A stretch of DNA of 64,000 nt from Devosia sp. FKR38 (GCF_005222805.1 NZ_STGC01000002.1:447836-511835), one strand, 5' to 3'; positions 1 through 9,001 are shown, counted from the stretch's first letter. Numbers and translations: made by a program. Notes: generated from the letters alone by a model not told the origin.

Positions 1-715
1 CCACCACCGAGCAGAGCACCGAAATGGTGACCGCGATCAGCATCATGGGCGCAAAGCGCTTGCTGATGAGGAAGGCAATGGCGCCCGGGGCCACCAGCAG
101 GGCAATGACCAGCACGATGCCCACGGCGCTGAGTGCTGCCACGATGGTGAGCGACAGCAGCGACAGCAGGCCATAGTGCAGGACACGGACCGGCAGGCCG
201 ATGGCGCCAGCCTGCTGGGGATCGAAGATGAACAGCAGCAGGTCGCGCCATTTGGCCAGCACGATGGCGGTGACCACCAGGGCGATGATGCCGGTCTGGA
301 TCATGTCAGCGGTGCTGATGCCCAGGATGTCACCGAACAGGATGTGATCGAGATGCACATCGGTCTGGATGGAGGTGTAGAGCACGATGCCCAGGCCGAA
401 CATGCCGGAAAATACCACGCCCATGACGGTATCTTCCTTGATGCGGCTGTTCTGCTTGAGAAACCCCACCGAAAGGGCGCAGCCCATGCCGGCGGCGAAG
501 GCGCCGATGCCGAGCGGCAGACCGACGATATAGGCCAGCACCACGCCGGGCAGCACGGCATGGGAGATGGCGTCGCCCATCAGCGACCAGCCCTTGAGCA
601 CAAGAAAGCAGCTCAGCAGCGCCGTGGGCACCGCCACCATGATGGCGATGGCCATGGCCGAGGTGAGGAAGGGGAACTGGAACGGCCAGAGGGCATAGGT
701 CAGGACCTCGTTCAT
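1..715 (-). CDS. sitD: Metal ABC transporter permease, SitD-like (partial, C-terminus off the left edge)
   Basis: Inner-membrane permease of a manganese/iron ABC importer of the ABC-3 family. Reading the minus strand from ATG at 715 gives a protein beginning [19 protein letters not shown], followed by several hydrophobic helices and the family motif GWSLMGDAISHAVLPGVVLAY. Its start overlaps the stop of the neighbouring permease by ATGA, so the two are translationally coupled as the second of a permease pair. About 238 codons are visible and the C-terminus lies outside the window. A zinc rather than Mn/Fe role cannot be excluded from this subunit alone; the binding protein at 2450-3352 argues for Mn/Fe. 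Confidence 0.85.
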   Translation of the reverse strand, partial: MNEVLTYALWPFQFPFLTSAMAIAIMVAVPTALLSCFLVLKGWSLMGDAISHAVLPGVVLAYIVGLPLGIGAFAAGMGCALSVGFLKQNSRIKEDTVMGVVFSGMFGLGIVLYTSIQTDVHLDHILFGDILGISTADMIQTGIIALVVTAIVLAKWRDLLLFIFDPQQAGAIGLPVRVLHYGLLSLLSLTIVAALSAVGIVLVIALLVAPGAIAFLISKRFAPMMLIAVTISVLCSVV

Positions 716-1578
716 GGCGCGCCCTCCCCGGCGATATTGGCATTGCGGCGGCGGCGCGCGGCCAGCACGCCATGCTTGGGGGCGAAGACGAAGGCGAGCA
801 GGAACACCACGGTCTGCAGCACGACAATGACGCCGCCGGTGGCGCCATCGAGGAAGAAGGAAATATAGGCGCCAAACAGCGCCGAGAGCGTGCCCACGGC
901 AATGGCGATCAGGATCAGGCGCGAGAAGCGATCGGTGAGCAGATAGGCCGTGGCGCCGGGAGTCACCACCATGGCGATGACGAGGAAGGCGCCCACGGTC
1001 TGCATGGCGGCAACGGTGCAGGCGGCCAGGAGCGTAAAGAAGATGGCGCGCAGCAGCGGCGGATTAAGGCCGATGGAGCGGGCATGGCTCTCGTCAAAGA
1101 AGGTGACCATCAAATCCTTCCAGATGAAGAGCATGACGATCAGGCTCACCAGGGCGATGATGACCAGTTGCAGCGTGTCCTCGGGCGTCACGGCCAGGAT
1201 ATTGCCCATCACGATGGTCTGGACGTTCACCGAGGTGGGCGACAGCGAAATCATGAAGAGCCCAAGGCCAAAGAAGGCCGTGAAGATCAGCCCGATAACA
1301 GCATCTTCCTTGAGCTTGGTGCGCTGGGTCAGAAACAGCATGGCGCCGGCGGCCAGCCCGCCCGAGAAGAAGGCGCCCAGCGAAAAGGGCAGGCCCAGCA
1401 TATAGGCCCCGGCCACGCCGGGGACGATGGAATGGCTCAGCGCGTCGCCGATCAGCGACCAGCCCTTGAGCATGAGATAGGCGCTGAGGAAGGCGCAGAC
1501 GCCGCCCACCAGGGCCGAAACCCAGATGGCATTGACCATGTAGTGATAGGAAAAGGGCAGCAGCAGGGTATCGATCAT
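712..1578 (-). CDS. sitC: Metal ABC transporter permease, SitC-like
   Basis: Predicted polytopic inner-membrane protein of 288 aa, ABC-3 permease family (SitC/MntB/ZnuB). It carries the same [21 protein letters not shown] motif as its downstream partner and repeated hydrophobic segments throughout, ending in a basic tail (AARRRR). It overlaps the ATPase gene upstream by 4 nt and sitD downstream by 4 nt, so the four genes form one operon. It would pair with SitD to make the translocation channel for Mn2+/Fe2+. Metal specificity is inferred from the operon, not from this sequence. Confidence 0.9.
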   Translation of the reverse strand: MIDTLLLPFSYHYMVNAIWVSALVGGVCAFLSAYLMLKGWSLIGDALSHSIVPGVAGAYMLGLPFSLGAFFSGGLAAGAMLFLTQRTKLKEDAVIGLIFTAFFGLGLFMISLSPTSVNVQTIVMGNILAVTPEDTLQLVIIALVSLIVMLFIWKDLMVTFFDESHARSIGLNPPLLRAIFFTLLAACTVAAMQTVGAFLVIAMVVTPGATAYLLTDRFSRLILIAIAVGTLSALFGAYISFFLDGATGGVIVVLQTVVFLLAFVFAPKHGVLAARRRRNANIAGEGAP

Positions 1579-2453
1579 TTGTCGACGGGCCCCGACTGCT
1601 GGGTGGTCATCTTGCCCTTTTCGCCATAGAGCACCAGCGGGCGCTCATCATCGGTGAGCACCGAGAGATGGCGGGGATCGTCATCGTCATGCAGGCCCGC
1701 CCCGGCCAGCACGAAGTGGCGCAGCGCGCCGCCAAAGGTCTGTTCCAGCCATTCGCGGGTGAAAATTTCGCTGGTGGGGCCCGAGGCCAGCACCGTGCCC
1801 TTGACCAGCACGGTGCGGTCACAGAACTCAGGCACCGAGCCGAGGTTATGGGTCGAAACCAGCATGACCTTGCCCTCGTCGCGCAGGTCGCGCAACAGGG
1901 CGACAATGGCATCCTCGGTCTTGACGTCAACGCCGGTGAAGGGTTCATCGAGGAGGATCACCTGGCCTTCCTGCGCCAGGGCGCGGGCGAGGAAGACCCG
2001 CTTTTTCTGCCCGCCGGACAGTTCGCCGATCTGGCGAAAACGGAACTCGAGCATGTTCACCCGCTCGAGCGCCTGGGTGACCATGGCCTTGTCGACGGCG
2101 CGGGGGCGGCGGAAAATGCCCATATGGCCATAGCGGCCCATCATCACCACGTCCTCGACCAGCACCGGAAAGTTCCAGTCGACATCTTCGGATTGGGGCA
2201 CATAGGCAACCAGGTTGCGCTTGAGTGCCTGCCGGCCCGGCACGCCGAGAATGGTCACCGAGCCGGCCGAGAGCGGCACAAAGCCCATGATGGCCTTGAA
2301 CAGGGTGGATTTGCCCGAGCCGTTGACACCCACCAGGGCGGTGATGGAGCCGCGCGGGATAGAAAAGCTGGCATGGCGCATGGCGGTGGTGCCATTGCGA
2401 TAGGCCACGGTGATATCGTCGACGACAAGGCCAGGCGCGGTCGAGGCGGTCAT
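1575..2453 (-). CDS. sitB: Metal ABC transporter ATP-binding protein, SitB-like
   Basis: Cytoplasmic ATPase of the importer, 292 aa. Walker A is GVNGSGKST near residues 42-50, the signature LSGGQ near 144, Walker B VILLDEP near 165, and the switch histidine lies in STHN. The sequence following Walker A ([20 protein letters not shown]) and the [12 protein letters not shown]-loop are typical of SitB/MntB-type ATPases for divalent metals. An acidic C-terminal extension (HDDDDPRH) could bind metal, but that is speculation. The start overlaps the stop of the binding-protein gene by ATGA. Confidence 0.92.
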   Translation of the reverse strand: MTASTAPGLVVDDITVAYRNGTTAMRHASFSIPRGSITALVGVNGSGKSTLFKAIMGFVPLSAGSVTILGVPGRQALKRNLVAYVPQSEDVDWNFPVLVEDVVMMGRYGHMGIFRRPRAVDKAMVTQALERVNMLEFRFRQIGELSGGQKKRVFLARALAQEGQVILLDEPFTGVDVKTEDAIVALLRDLRDEGKVMLVSTHNLGSVPEFCDRTVLVKGTVLASGPTSEIFTREWLEQTFGGALRHFVLAGAGLHDDDDPRHLSVLTDDERPLVLYGEKGKMTTQQSGPVDK

Positions 2454-3352
2454 TGGGAGAGGCCCTTGACGATGGTGGATGCGGTGACGCTGAGCAGGTC
2501 GAGATAGGTGGGCACGGGCCCGTCGGGCTCGGATAGCGAATCGACATAGAGCACGCCGCCATAGGCGGCGCCGGTTTCGCGCGCCACCTGCTGGGCGGGC
2601 TTGGGCGAGATGGTGGATTCCGAAAAGATCGCCGGAATATGGTGCTCGCGCACGGCATCGATCATGCGGCGCACCTGCTGGGGCGTGCCCTGCTGATCGG
2701 CATTGATCGGCCAGAGGTAGAGCTCGTTGAGGCCGAAGTCGCGCGCCAGATAGCTGAAGGCGCCTTCAGAGGTGGCGAGCCAGCGCCGCTCGGGCGGAAT
2801 GGCCGCGATGGCCGCCCGGATGGGGGCGACGGTGGCGGTGATCGCTGCGGCATAGGCGGCGGCATTGGCGTCATAGACGGCCCTGTTGGCCGGATCGGCC
2901 GCACCCAGCGCCTTGCGGATGTTCTCGACATAGATCAGCGCGTCGGTGGGCGACATCCAGGCATGGGGATTGGGCTTGCCCTCATAGGGGCCCTCGCCCA
3001 CGCTGAGCGGCGTGACCCCGTCGGAGACCACCGCCGAAGGGGCGTCCCCAAGATTGTCGAGGAAGCGCTGGAACCATTGTTCGAGATTGAGCCCGTTCCA
3101 CAGCAGAAGACCGGCACCCTGGGCGGCGATCAGGTCACCCGGCGTGGGCTGGTAATTGTGGATCTCGGCGCCTGGCTTGGTGATCGACACCACATCGGCG
3201 GCATCGCCGGCAATATTGCGGGCCATGTCGGCGATGATGGTGAAGCTGGTGATGACCTTGAGCCGGCTGCTGCTGGCCTGTTGCGCCATCGCCGGCAGGG
3301 CGGCAAGGGCGGCGGTGGACAGGAGCAGGGCAGAAAATGTGCGGCGACGCAT
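2450..3352 (-). CDS. sitA: Metal ABC transporter substrate-binding protein, SitA/MntC-like
   Basis: Periplasmic cluster A-I metal-binding protein, 300 aa, with a Sec signal peptide ([24 protein letters not shown]). Expected ligands are visible in order: His in [12 protein letters not shown], His in NPHAWMSP, Glu in [15 protein letters not shown] and Asp in [11 protein letters not shown]. The Glu at the third position is characteristic of the Mn/Fe branch (SitA, MntC, PsaA); zinc-specific ZnuA proteins have His there. It is the first gene of the operon and sits 40 nt behind a Mur/Fur-type palindrome. No His-rich loop is present, which also argues against zinc. Confidence 0.9.
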   Translation of the reverse strand: MRRRTFSALLLSTAALAALPAMAQQASSSRLKVITSFTIIADMARNIAGDAADVVSITKPGAEIHNYQPTPGDLIAAQGAGLLLWNGLNLEQWFQRFLDNLGDAPSAVVSDGVTPLSVGEGPYEGKPNPHAWMSPTDALIYVENIRKALGAADPANRAVYDANAAAYAAAITATVAPIRAAIAAIPPERRWLATSEGAFSYLARDFGLNELYLWPINADQQGTPQQVRRMIDAVREHHIPAIFSESTISPKPAQQVARETGAAYGGVLYVDSLSEPDGPVPTYLDLLSVTASTIVKGLSQ

Positions 3353-3391
3353 GAAACACTCCGGGCAGGACCGGAGATGGTTCTAGTGCAA

Positions 3392-3408
3392 TTGCAAATC
3401 ATTCGCAA
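3392..3408. promoter_or_regulatory. Mur/Fur-type operator upstream of sitABCD
   Basis: TTGCAAATCATTCGCAA is an 8-1-8 inverted repeat with one mismatched pair, centred at 3400 and 40 nt upstream of the sitA start. It resembles the TGCAAAT-rich manganese- or iron-responsive boxes bound by Mur/Fur proteins in front of sitABCD genes in Rhizobiales. Assignment to Mur rather than Fur is inference. Confidence 0.65.
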
Positions 3409-3472
3409 GAAGCTTGTGGCCTTCCAGCGACAGGGGGCAGACCCGGGGTGGCTGCGGCCACCTCCCAACAGC

Positions 3473-3504
3473 AAGAGGCCGGCGCGGGGCTGCGCCGGCC
3501 TCTT
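3473..3504 (-). terminator. Hairpin downstream of the ABC exporter operon
   Basis: A 13-bp stem (AAGAGGCCGGCGC at 3473-3485 pairing with 3492-3504) around a 6-nt loop lies 22 nt beyond the stop of the permease gene ending at 3527. The U-tract on the minus strand is weak, limited to the TT at the foot of the stem. Confidence 0.6.
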
Positions 3505-3526
3505 TGGCATCGGTTGCGGACAGGGG

Positions 3527-4444
3527 TCAGTTGTCGTTGCTGCGCCGGCGATATTCGCTGGCCAGATAGAGCACGCCCAGAGCGAAGATGATGCCCAGGC
3601 CCATCTGGGTCCAGTCGTAATGGCCCAACAGGTCGCCGGCAAAGCCGAGCCCGTCAAAGCGCGGCGTGCTGAGATTGGGGGCAACCTGGTCCTCAAAGCC
3701 GGCGAACCACTGGTCAGCATAATTGCTGGCCGGCGGCGCAGCGCGGTACTCGAGGAAGCGCCAGGTGTGGGTGACAAAGGGATGCAGGCCCCCGAGGGTC
3801 ACCCATTCAAGCGTGGCGACCAGCACCGGCAGCAGCAGGGCAATGGGAATGGCCCAGCGGCCGACGGCAGTGGCCATGGCGCCGACGATGGCCATGAAGG
3901 GCAGATACCACAGCAGCGAGGCGACCAGTGCCACCGTCAGGGCCAGCGCCACCTGGCCATAGATGCCCACGATGGCGCCCAGCGCCGCCATGGTGGCGGT
4001 GCCATTGACCAGCATGGTGGCAAAGGCGACGCCGAACAGCAGCACGCCGCTGAGCATGGCGATGGCCAGCACAATGGCCGGCAGGATGGTGATGGCGGCG
4101 GTGAGCTTGCTCAGCAGCACGGTGAAGTCGGACACCGGCATGGATTTCCAGAACAGCATGGCATTGTTGCGCCGGTCGGCGGCAAAGCCGTCGGCGCAAT
4201 AAAAGAACAGGGTCGCGGTGAGATAGAGCGACCAGGCAAAGCCAAGGCCGAGAAAGCCGATCTCATAGACGATCAACGGCACGACGGTGAGCACGGCACC
4301 CGACATGCGCATATCGACGCGCCCGACGGTGAACGCCAGGATGATGATGCCGAACAGCAGTGTCAGCAGGATCAGCGGACCGAGGAGGAACGCTCCCTTG
4401 TGTTCGATATATTCGCGATGCACCAGGGCGATGAAGGCCTTCAT
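3527..4444 (-). CDS. ABC-2 type transporter permease
   Basis: Predicted inner-membrane permease of 305 aa with about six hydrophobic segments. It starts MKAFIALVHREYIEHKGAFLLGP, the usual cytoplasmic entry helix of ABC-2 exporters. A soluble loop (roughly residues 225-270, rich in W, F and P) lies before the last helix, and the tail is basic (SEYRRRSNDN). The start overlaps the ATPase stop by 4 nt. With the ATPase and the GntR regulator it forms a YtrA-YtrB-permease type operon, a class often induced by cell-wall-active compounds in other bacteria. The substrate is unknown. Confidence 0.85.
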   Translation of the reverse strand: MKAFIALVHREYIEHKGAFLLGPLILLTLLFGIIILAFTVGRVDMRMSGAVLTVVPLIVYEIGFLGLGFAWSLYLTATLFFYCADGFAADRRNNAMLFWKSMPVSDFTVLLSKLTAAITILPAIVLAIAMLSGVLLFGVAFATMLVNGTATMAALGAIVGIYGQVALALTVALVASLLWYLPFMAIVGAMATAVGRWAIPIALLLPVLVATLEWVTLGGLHPFVTHTWRFLEYRAAPPASNYADQWFAGFEDQVAPNLSTPRFDGLGFAGDLLGHYDWTQMGLGIIFALGVLYLASEYRRRSNDN

Positions 4445-5355
4445 CGGGCGGTCTCCGGATTGGCAGTGGGCCGCTGCATGAGGGCAACGAAGAGGTCGGA
4501 CAGCGTGGGGGTCGAGAGGCGCCCCAGCGGTTCGAGCAGAGCGCGGTCGACGCCGTCAAAGATCATCACGGTCTGGCCGAAACGGGTTTCCTCAAACACC
4601 GGCCCATAGGCGCGGGCCGCCTGCTGGGCCGCCGCGTCATTGACGACGAGCTGGGTGAACTTGTCGTTCACGGTCTCCATCTGCATGTGCAGGATCAGAT
4701 CGCCATCGCGGATGAACATGATGTCGGAGAGCATGAACTCGATCTCATCGACCTGATGGGTGGTGATGAGCAGGGTGCGCTCCTCGGTCATGTAGTCTTC
4801 CAGCAGGCGCCGGTAGAAGCGCTTGCGATAGGTGATGTCGAGGCCCAGCGTCGGCTCATCGAGCACCAGCAGCTTGGCGTCGATGGCCATGACCACGGCC
4901 AGGTGCAATTGCGCCACCATGCCCTTGGAGAGGTGTTTCACCTTCATCTCCGGCCGGATGTCGGTGCCTTCGAGGAAGGCGCGCGCCTTGTCCTGGCTGA
5001 AATTGGGATGGATATTGGTCAGCAGGGCGAAGAGCTCGCGCACTCGCAGGAAGCGCGGCAGGCTGGCGACGTCGGAAATGAAAGCGACATTTTCCATCAG
5101 CTTGGCGCGCTTGGCGAAGGGGTCCTCGCCGAGCACGCGAATGGTGCCCTGGCAATTGGTCAGGCCCAGCATGGCATTGAGCGTGGTGGTCTTGCCGGCG
5201 CCATTGTGGCCGATCAGCCCATAGATGCGGCCGGGGGGAATATCGAAATCGAGCCCGTGCAGGATTTCCTTGCGGCCAAAGCTCTTGCGCAGGCCCCGTG
5301 CGGAAACGATGGGCTCAACCGATGGCAGCGGTGCGGTGGTGGATGGTTCAATCAT
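4441..5355 (-). CDS. ABC transporter ATP-binding protein, YtrB/EcsA type
   Basis: Cytoplasmic ATPase of an exporter. Walker A is GHNGAGKTTT, the signature is the divergent LSKGM instead of LSGGQ, Walker B is LLVLDEPTLGLD, and the H-loop is TTHQ. The LSKGM variant is common in the YtrB/EcsA branch. I prefer the ATG at 5355 (MIEPSTTAPL) because GAGGGG lies a suitable distance upstream; an in-frame ATG at 5373 would add six residues. With 5355 the gene overlaps the end of the regulator by 8 nt. About 304 aa. A C-terminal domain after the ATPase core (from about residue 215) is typical of this group. Confidence 0.88.
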   Translation of the reverse strand: MIEPSTTAPLPSVEPIVSARGLRKSFGRKEILHGLDFDIPPGRIYGLIGHNGAGKTTTLNAMLGLTNCQGTIRVLGEDPFAKRAKLMENVAFISDVASLPRFLRVRELFALLTNIHPNFSQDKARAFLEGTDIRPEMKVKHLSKGMVAQLHLAVVMAIDAKLLVLDEPTLGLDITYRKRFYRRLLEDYMTEERTLLITTHQVDEIEFMLSDIMFIRDGDLILHMQMETVNDKFTQLVVNDAAAQQAARAYGPVFEETRFGQTVMIFDGVDRALLEPLGRLSTPTLSDLFVALMQRPTANPETAR

Positions 5356-5740
5356 GATGCTGCCCCTCGGCATGGGTTGGGTTTGGCGCGCCCTGCGGCG
5401 CCGACAACAGGTCGCGCGGGTCCAGGCCCAGCGCGCGGATCTGGCCGAGAATGCGCGGCCATTCCTGCTTGAGAAATGCGGTGCGCTCCTGCGTCAGCAG
5501 TTCGGCGCGACCGCCCGGTTTGACAAACATGCCCAGTCCCCTGCGTTTTTCTACGACCCCGATATCGACAAGTGCCTCGAAAGCCCGGGTGACCGTCAGC
5601 GGATTGACGGACAGCTCGGCGGCAATCTGGCGCACCGAAGGCAAGGCTTCGCCTTCGGCGACGGTGCCAGCCAGGATCATCTGCGCGAGCCGCTGGCGGA
5701 TCTGCAGGAAGATGGGCTGGCTGGTGTGAAAGTCATCCAT
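5348..5740 (-). CDS. GntR family transcriptional regulator, YtrA subfamily
   Basis: Short DNA-binding repressor of 130 aa. The N-terminal winged helix (PIFLQIRQRLAQMILAGTVAEGEALPSVRQIA, then NPLTVTRAFEAL) is canonical GntR. The C-terminal part is only about 50 aa, the hallmark of the YtrA subfamily, which lacks a large effector domain. It is the first gene of an operon with an ABC ATPase and permease. A perfect inverted repeat 15 nt upstream of its start is the probable autoregulatory operator. The inducer is unknown. Confidence 0.88.
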   Translation of the reverse strand: MDDFHTSQPIFLQIRQRLAQMILAGTVAEGEALPSVRQIAAELSVNPLTVTRAFEALVDIGVVEKRRGLGMFVKPGGRAELLTQERTAFLKQEWPRILGQIRALGLDPRDLLSAPQGAPNPTHAEGQHHD

Positions 5741-5754
5741 GTGCTTGGCCTAGT

Positions 5755-5780
5755 TAGTGTGCTACATAACTAGCACACTA
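5755..5780. promoter_or_regulatory. Perfect inverted-repeat operator of the GntR/ABC operon
   Basis: TAGTGTGCTA (5755-5764), a 6-nt spacer CATAAC, and TAGCACACTA (5771-5780) form a perfect 10-bp dyad immediately upstream of the YtrA-type regulator. The GTGT...ACAC halves and position fit autoregulation as known for YtrA-family repressors. Binding by the adjacent regulator is inference. Confidence 0.75.
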
Positions 5781-5869
5781 TAACAACGAGTCAAGGCCCA
5801 TCGCAGCGGAATCGGCTTGCCGCTGGCCGCCGCGCGCATTACCAATGCAATACCAATTGGAGACCACTC

Positions 5870-6631
5870 ATGGGACAGCACCCGTTCAAGATCGAAATCT
5901 GCGTTGAAGGCACCGACGGGCTGATTGCCGCCCAGAACGCGGGCGCCGACCGGGTGGAACTGTGCGCCAGCCTGCTCGAAGGCGGGCTGACGCCCAGCAT
6001 GGGCGTGATCCGCGAGGCCGTGCGCGTCGCCACCATCCCGTTCCATGTGATCATCCGCCCGCGCGGCGGCGACTTCCTCTATTCAGAGGTCGAGTTCAAC
6101 AGCATGGTGGAAGACATCAAGGCGCTGCGCGACATGGGCAATATTGCCGGCGTGGTGATCGGCTGCCTGACCGCCGATGGCCAGATCGATGAGGCGCGCA
6201 CCCGCACGCTGGTCGAGGCGGCGCGCCCCATGGCTGTGACCTGCCACCGCGCCTTTGACATGACTGCCGACTATCACGCCGCCATCGAGGCGCTGATCCG
6301 CGCCGGCGTCGATCGCGTGCTGACCAGTGGCCAGCGCGACACGGCCGTCGAGGGCCAGGACATTCTCAAGCACACCATGGATGCCGCCAAGGGCCGCATC
6401 GTCATCATGGCCTGCGGGGCGCTCGACGCGGACAATATCGCCGGCGTGCGCCGGGCGACGGGCGTCGACGAAATGCATTTCGCCGCGCTCAAGACGCTCA
6501 AGAGCGGCATGGCTTTCCGCAATCCGCATGTCGGCATGGGCGGCACGGCCATTGAGCGCGAATATGAGATCACCGTGACCGACACCGAATTTGTGCGCGC
6601 CACGATTGCGGCAGCGCGGGCCGCGGTCTGA
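5870..6631 (+). CDS. cutC: CutC family copper homeostasis protein
   Basis: Cytoplasmic TIM-barrel protein of 253 aa, the usual CutC length. Family motifs are visible in order: KIEICVEGTDGLIAAQNAGADRVELC at the start, LEGGLTPS, IRPRGGDFLYS, GVVIGCLTADGQID, CHRAFD and VLTSGQ. CutC was first linked to copper tolerance, but its biochemical role is unresolved. It stands alone between the divergent GntR operon and aqpZ. The ATG at 5870 is preceded by AATTGGAGACC, giving a plausible ribosome-binding site. Confidence 0.93.
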   Translation: MGQHPFKIEICVEGTDGLIAAQNAGADRVELCASLLEGGLTPSMGVIREAVRVATIPFHVIIRPRGGDFLYSEVEFNSMVEDIKALRDMGNIAGVVIGCLTADGQIDEARTRTLVEAARPMAVTCHRAFDMTADYHAAIEALIRAGVDRVLTSGQRDTAVEGQDILKHTMDAAKGRIVIMACGALDADNIAGVRRATGVDEMHFAALKTLKSGMAFRNPHVGMGGTAIEREYEITVTDTEFVRATIAAARAAV

Positions 6632-6750
6632 ATTATCCTGGGCCCAAAATAGCTTGATCCCTTGCCTGCGGCGTGACGCCGCAGGCAGCATTTCCCAGCG
6701 GCCCTGATTCGGGACCGGTGTGGGGACGTTTTTTTGAGGGACCAAGAGCG

Positions 6751-7407
6751 ATGAACAAACTGATTGCCGAATTCATCGGCACCGCGGTGCTGGTATTGAT
6801 CGGGTGCGGCGCGGCCGTGCTGGGGGGCGAGCACATCGGCCAGGTCGGCATTGCCCTGGCGTTTGGCCTAGCCATTGTGGCGATGGCCTATGGCATCGGA
6901 CCGATCTCGGGCTGCCATATCAATCCGGCCGTGAGCCTTGGGGTGCATCTGGCGGGCCGCATGTCGCTGACCGAGATGGTGCAATATTGGGTGGCGCAGT
7001 TTGCCGGCGCCCTGGTTGGCGCCCTGATCCTGCTGGCCATTGTGGGCAGCAATGCCAGCCTGGGGCAGAACGGCTGGGGTCCAGGCTATCTGGGCGAATA
7101 TGCGCTGCAGGCGGCCCTGCTGTTCGAGATCGTGTTCACGGCCATCTTCGTCGTCGTGATCCTGGGCTCGACCGGCGAGAAGGCCGCGCCCGGCTTTGCC
7201 GGCCTCGCCATCGGGCTGACCCTGGCCGCCATCCATCTGGTGGGCATCCAGGTGACCGGCGTTTCGGTCAATCCGGCGCGCAGCTTTGGCCCGGCCGTGC
7301 TGGTGGGCGGCACCGCCCTGGCGCAGCTCTGGCTGTTCATCGTGGCGCCGCTGGTCGGCGGCGCGCTGGGCGGGCTGCTCTATCGCTTCAATATCCTCAA
7401 GGCCTGA
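6751..7407 (+). CDS. aqpZ: Aquaporin Z
   Basis: Inner-membrane water channel of 218 aa in the major intrinsic protein family. Both NPA boxes are present: HINPAVSLGVHL near residue 60 and VSVNPARSFGPA near 175. Six transmembrane helices fit the hydrophobic pattern. The second NPA box followed by RSFGPA and the overall length point to a water-selective AqpZ rather than a glycerol facilitator. The start MNKLIAEFIGTAVLVL matches AqpZ proteins, with a GAGGG motif 14 nt upstream. A strong intrinsic terminator follows the stop. Confidence 0.95.
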   Translation: MNKLIAEFIGTAVLVLIGCGAAVLGGEHIGQVGIALAFGLAIVAMAYGIGPISGCHINPAVSLGVHLAGRMSLTEMVQYWVAQFAGALVGALILLAIVGSNASLGQNGWGPGYLGEYALQAALLFEIVFTAIFVVVILGSTGEKAAPGFAGLAIGLTLAAIHLVGIQVTGVSVNPARSFGPAVLVGGTALAQLWLFIVAPLVGGALGGLLYRFNILKA

Positions 7408-7414
7408 GGAATGG

Positions 7415-7442
7415 GGCCGCCGGATCACTCCGGCGGCCTTTT
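7415..7442 (+). terminator. Intrinsic terminator after aqpZ
   Basis: A 9-bp GC-rich stem (GGCCGCCGG at 7415-7423 pairing with CCGGCGGCC at 7430-7438), loop ATCACT, followed by TTTT. It lies 8 nt after the aqpZ stop codon. Confidence 0.85.
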
Positions 7443-7474
7443 CACGCCCGCACGCGGGCGCTAGAAGCGGGGCC

Positions 7475-8260
7475 ATGGCCCGATCTTTCCTCTTTGCCGC
7501 CACCGATGCCGATGTCGCCACGACGCGCCTGCTCGCCCTGGCGGCCCAGACCACCGGGTTCATGAAGGGTGAACCGGGCGCACCGCTGCCCGGCTGGTAT
7601 CGTCCGGGCGGTGACAATGCCGATTTTCTCGCCCAGTTGCACGGCGCGCTGATGGCCACCCATGCCCAGGCCGGCCCGGCCTTCTGGGCGGTGCGGCTCT
7701 ATACCAATCTGATCTGGCAGCCGGCCTATCTGGCGGTGATCGCCACCCATCTGCATGGCGCGCTGCCCGACTTCGCCAGCCTGACCCAGCGGCGGCGCGG
7801 CATCTATGCCGATGGTTTTCGCCTGCGGCCCGATGCGCAGACCGCGGTCACCCCCGAGGAGGGCATTGCCCTGGCCGGGGCGCATCTGGCGCAATTGTCC
7901 AACCAGCTCGTCGCCGAGATCAATGTTCTGGTGCGGCTCAAGCCGCTGCCGGCGCGGCGGCTGCTTGCCGACCGGCTGCTGCGGCTGATGGTCTGGCTGC
8001 AGCATCGGCAGCCCAGCCTCCCCCCCGCGCAAGTGCTGACCTATGCCGAGCGCTGGCTGAGCGCCGCGGGCGTGGCGGGGGAAGGCACGCTGGAGGCCGT
8101 CACCCTGCCCGATGGGCGCGTGGTGCTGATCGTCAAGCGCAAGGGCTGTTGCCTGGACTACCTCATCACCCCCGACCAGCTCTGCACGACCTGCCCCAAG
8201 CAGTCAGAGGACCTACGGCGCGCCCGGCAAGTCGCCAATGCGCTGGCGGAGCTGGGTTAG
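7475..8260 (+). CDS. Siderophore ferric iron reductase, FhuF-like
   Basis: Predicted cytoplasmic [2Fe-2S] protein of 261 aa. The C-terminus carries the FhuF cysteine pattern C-C-x10-C-x2-C (KGCCLDYLITPDQLCTTCPKQ), the only obvious cofactor site. FhuF-type proteins reduce Fe(III) from imported ferric siderophores. The start MARSFLFAATDAD is at 7475, downstream of the aqpZ terminator. No siderophore transporter lies next to it. The stop TAG is the first triplet of a dispersed palindromic repeat. The N-terminal two-thirds is a poorly conserved helical region, as is normal in this family. Confidence 0.8.
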   Translation: MARSFLFAATDADVATTRLLALAAQTTGFMKGEPGAPLPGWYRPGGDNADFLAQLHGALMATHAQAGPAFWAVRLYTNLIWQPAYLAVIATHLHGALPDFASLTQRRRGIYADGFRLRPDAQTAVTPEEGIALAGAHLAQLSNQLVAEINVLVRLKPLPARRLLADRLLRLMVWLQHRQPSLPPAQVLTYAERWLSAAGVAGEGTLEAVTLPDGRVVLIVKRKGCCLDYLITPDQLCTTCPKQSEDLRRARQVANALAELG

Positions 8261-8323
8261 AGCCTTGTTTGGTCGCGTTTCCGAACCGCAAAAGTGGTGT
8301 CCACTTTTGCTGGAAACGCTCTA
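8258..8323. repeat. Dispersed palindromic repeat, family 1, copy 1
   Basis: This 66-nt element fills the gap between convergent genes. Its inner palindrome is GCAAAAGTGG-TGT-CCACTTTTGC, flanked by CGTTTCCG and GGAAACG. The reverse complement matches the copy at 24395-24460 closely (TAGAGCGTTTC, AGTGGACACCA, GGAAACGCGACCAA shared). Both flanking genes take their TAG stop codon from its ends (8258-8260 and, on the minus strand, 8323-8321). Confidence 0.8.
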
Positions 8324-8896
8324 ATCGAAGCTCTCGTCGGGATAGACGCCCCAGAGCTCGGCCTGATGCAGATAGCCGGAATAATTGGCGCTGCGCTGGC
8401 CGACGTCCTGGGTGGTGGCGGTGACCTCGCACCAGTCGCCGTCGCATTGCTTGATGGTCACCTTGAAGCCCGCGCCGAGCCGGGCGCGCAGCGTGGCATC
8501 GTCGGACGGGCTGGCGCGCAGCGCGGCTTCGCCATTGGCGGTCAGCGGGGTGGCATAGCCGACGCGCGTGCCCGACAGCAGATTCTGATGCACCCAGCCC
8601 TCGGAGCCATCGACATCGCGAATCTTGCGCCAGGTATCGAACTCCTGGACGATCTCCACCGGAATGCCGGATTTGAGATAGGTCCAGGCCACCTCATATT
8701 TGGTGCCGGGGCCGACGCGGATATTGATCGGCTCAGAGCGGGTCGAGGCGAAGCGCGGCAGCGGCAGGCCACTGGGATTGGCCGACTGGGCAAGGGCAGG
8801 CGCGACCGTGAGCAGCGCGAGCAGCAGCAGGGCAATGGAACGGACAAGCGCGGAAAAAACGCGACGGAAGACGCCGGTCGGGGTCTGGTCAAACAT
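8321..8896 (-). CDS. Secreted SH3-domain protein
   Basis: Predicted exported protein of 191 aa. A long N-terminal signal segment (VRSIALLLLALLTVAPALAQS) precedes two bacterial SH3-like repeats: the first around RSEPINIRVGPGTKYEVAWTYLKSGIPVEIVQEFDTWRKIRD, the second around NGEAALRASPSDDATLRARLGAGFKVTIKQC. Such domains usually bind cell-wall components. Two cysteines in the second repeat (KQCDGDWCEV) could form a disulfide. The start is ATG at 8896. The stop codon lies in a palindromic repeat shared with the convergent ferric-reductase gene. Its partner is unknown. Confidence 0.8.
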   Translation of the reverse strand: MFDQTPTGVFRRVFSALVRSIALLLLALLTVAPALAQSANPSGLPLPRFASTRSEPINIRVGPGTKYEVAWTYLKSGIPVEIVQEFDTWRKIRDVDGSEGWVHQNLLSGTRVGYATPLTANGEAALRASPSDDATLRARLGAGFKVTIKQCDGDWCEVTATTQDVGQRSANYSGYLHQAELWGVYPDESFD

Positions 8897-9001
8897 GGCT
8901 TTGCAGATGGTGCAGAATTGCCTTATCACTAGCCCATGATGATTAATGGTCGCTGAAGGGTGGGGGTTTCCACACCCGCGGCAGCCGTAAACCGGAACCT
9001 T

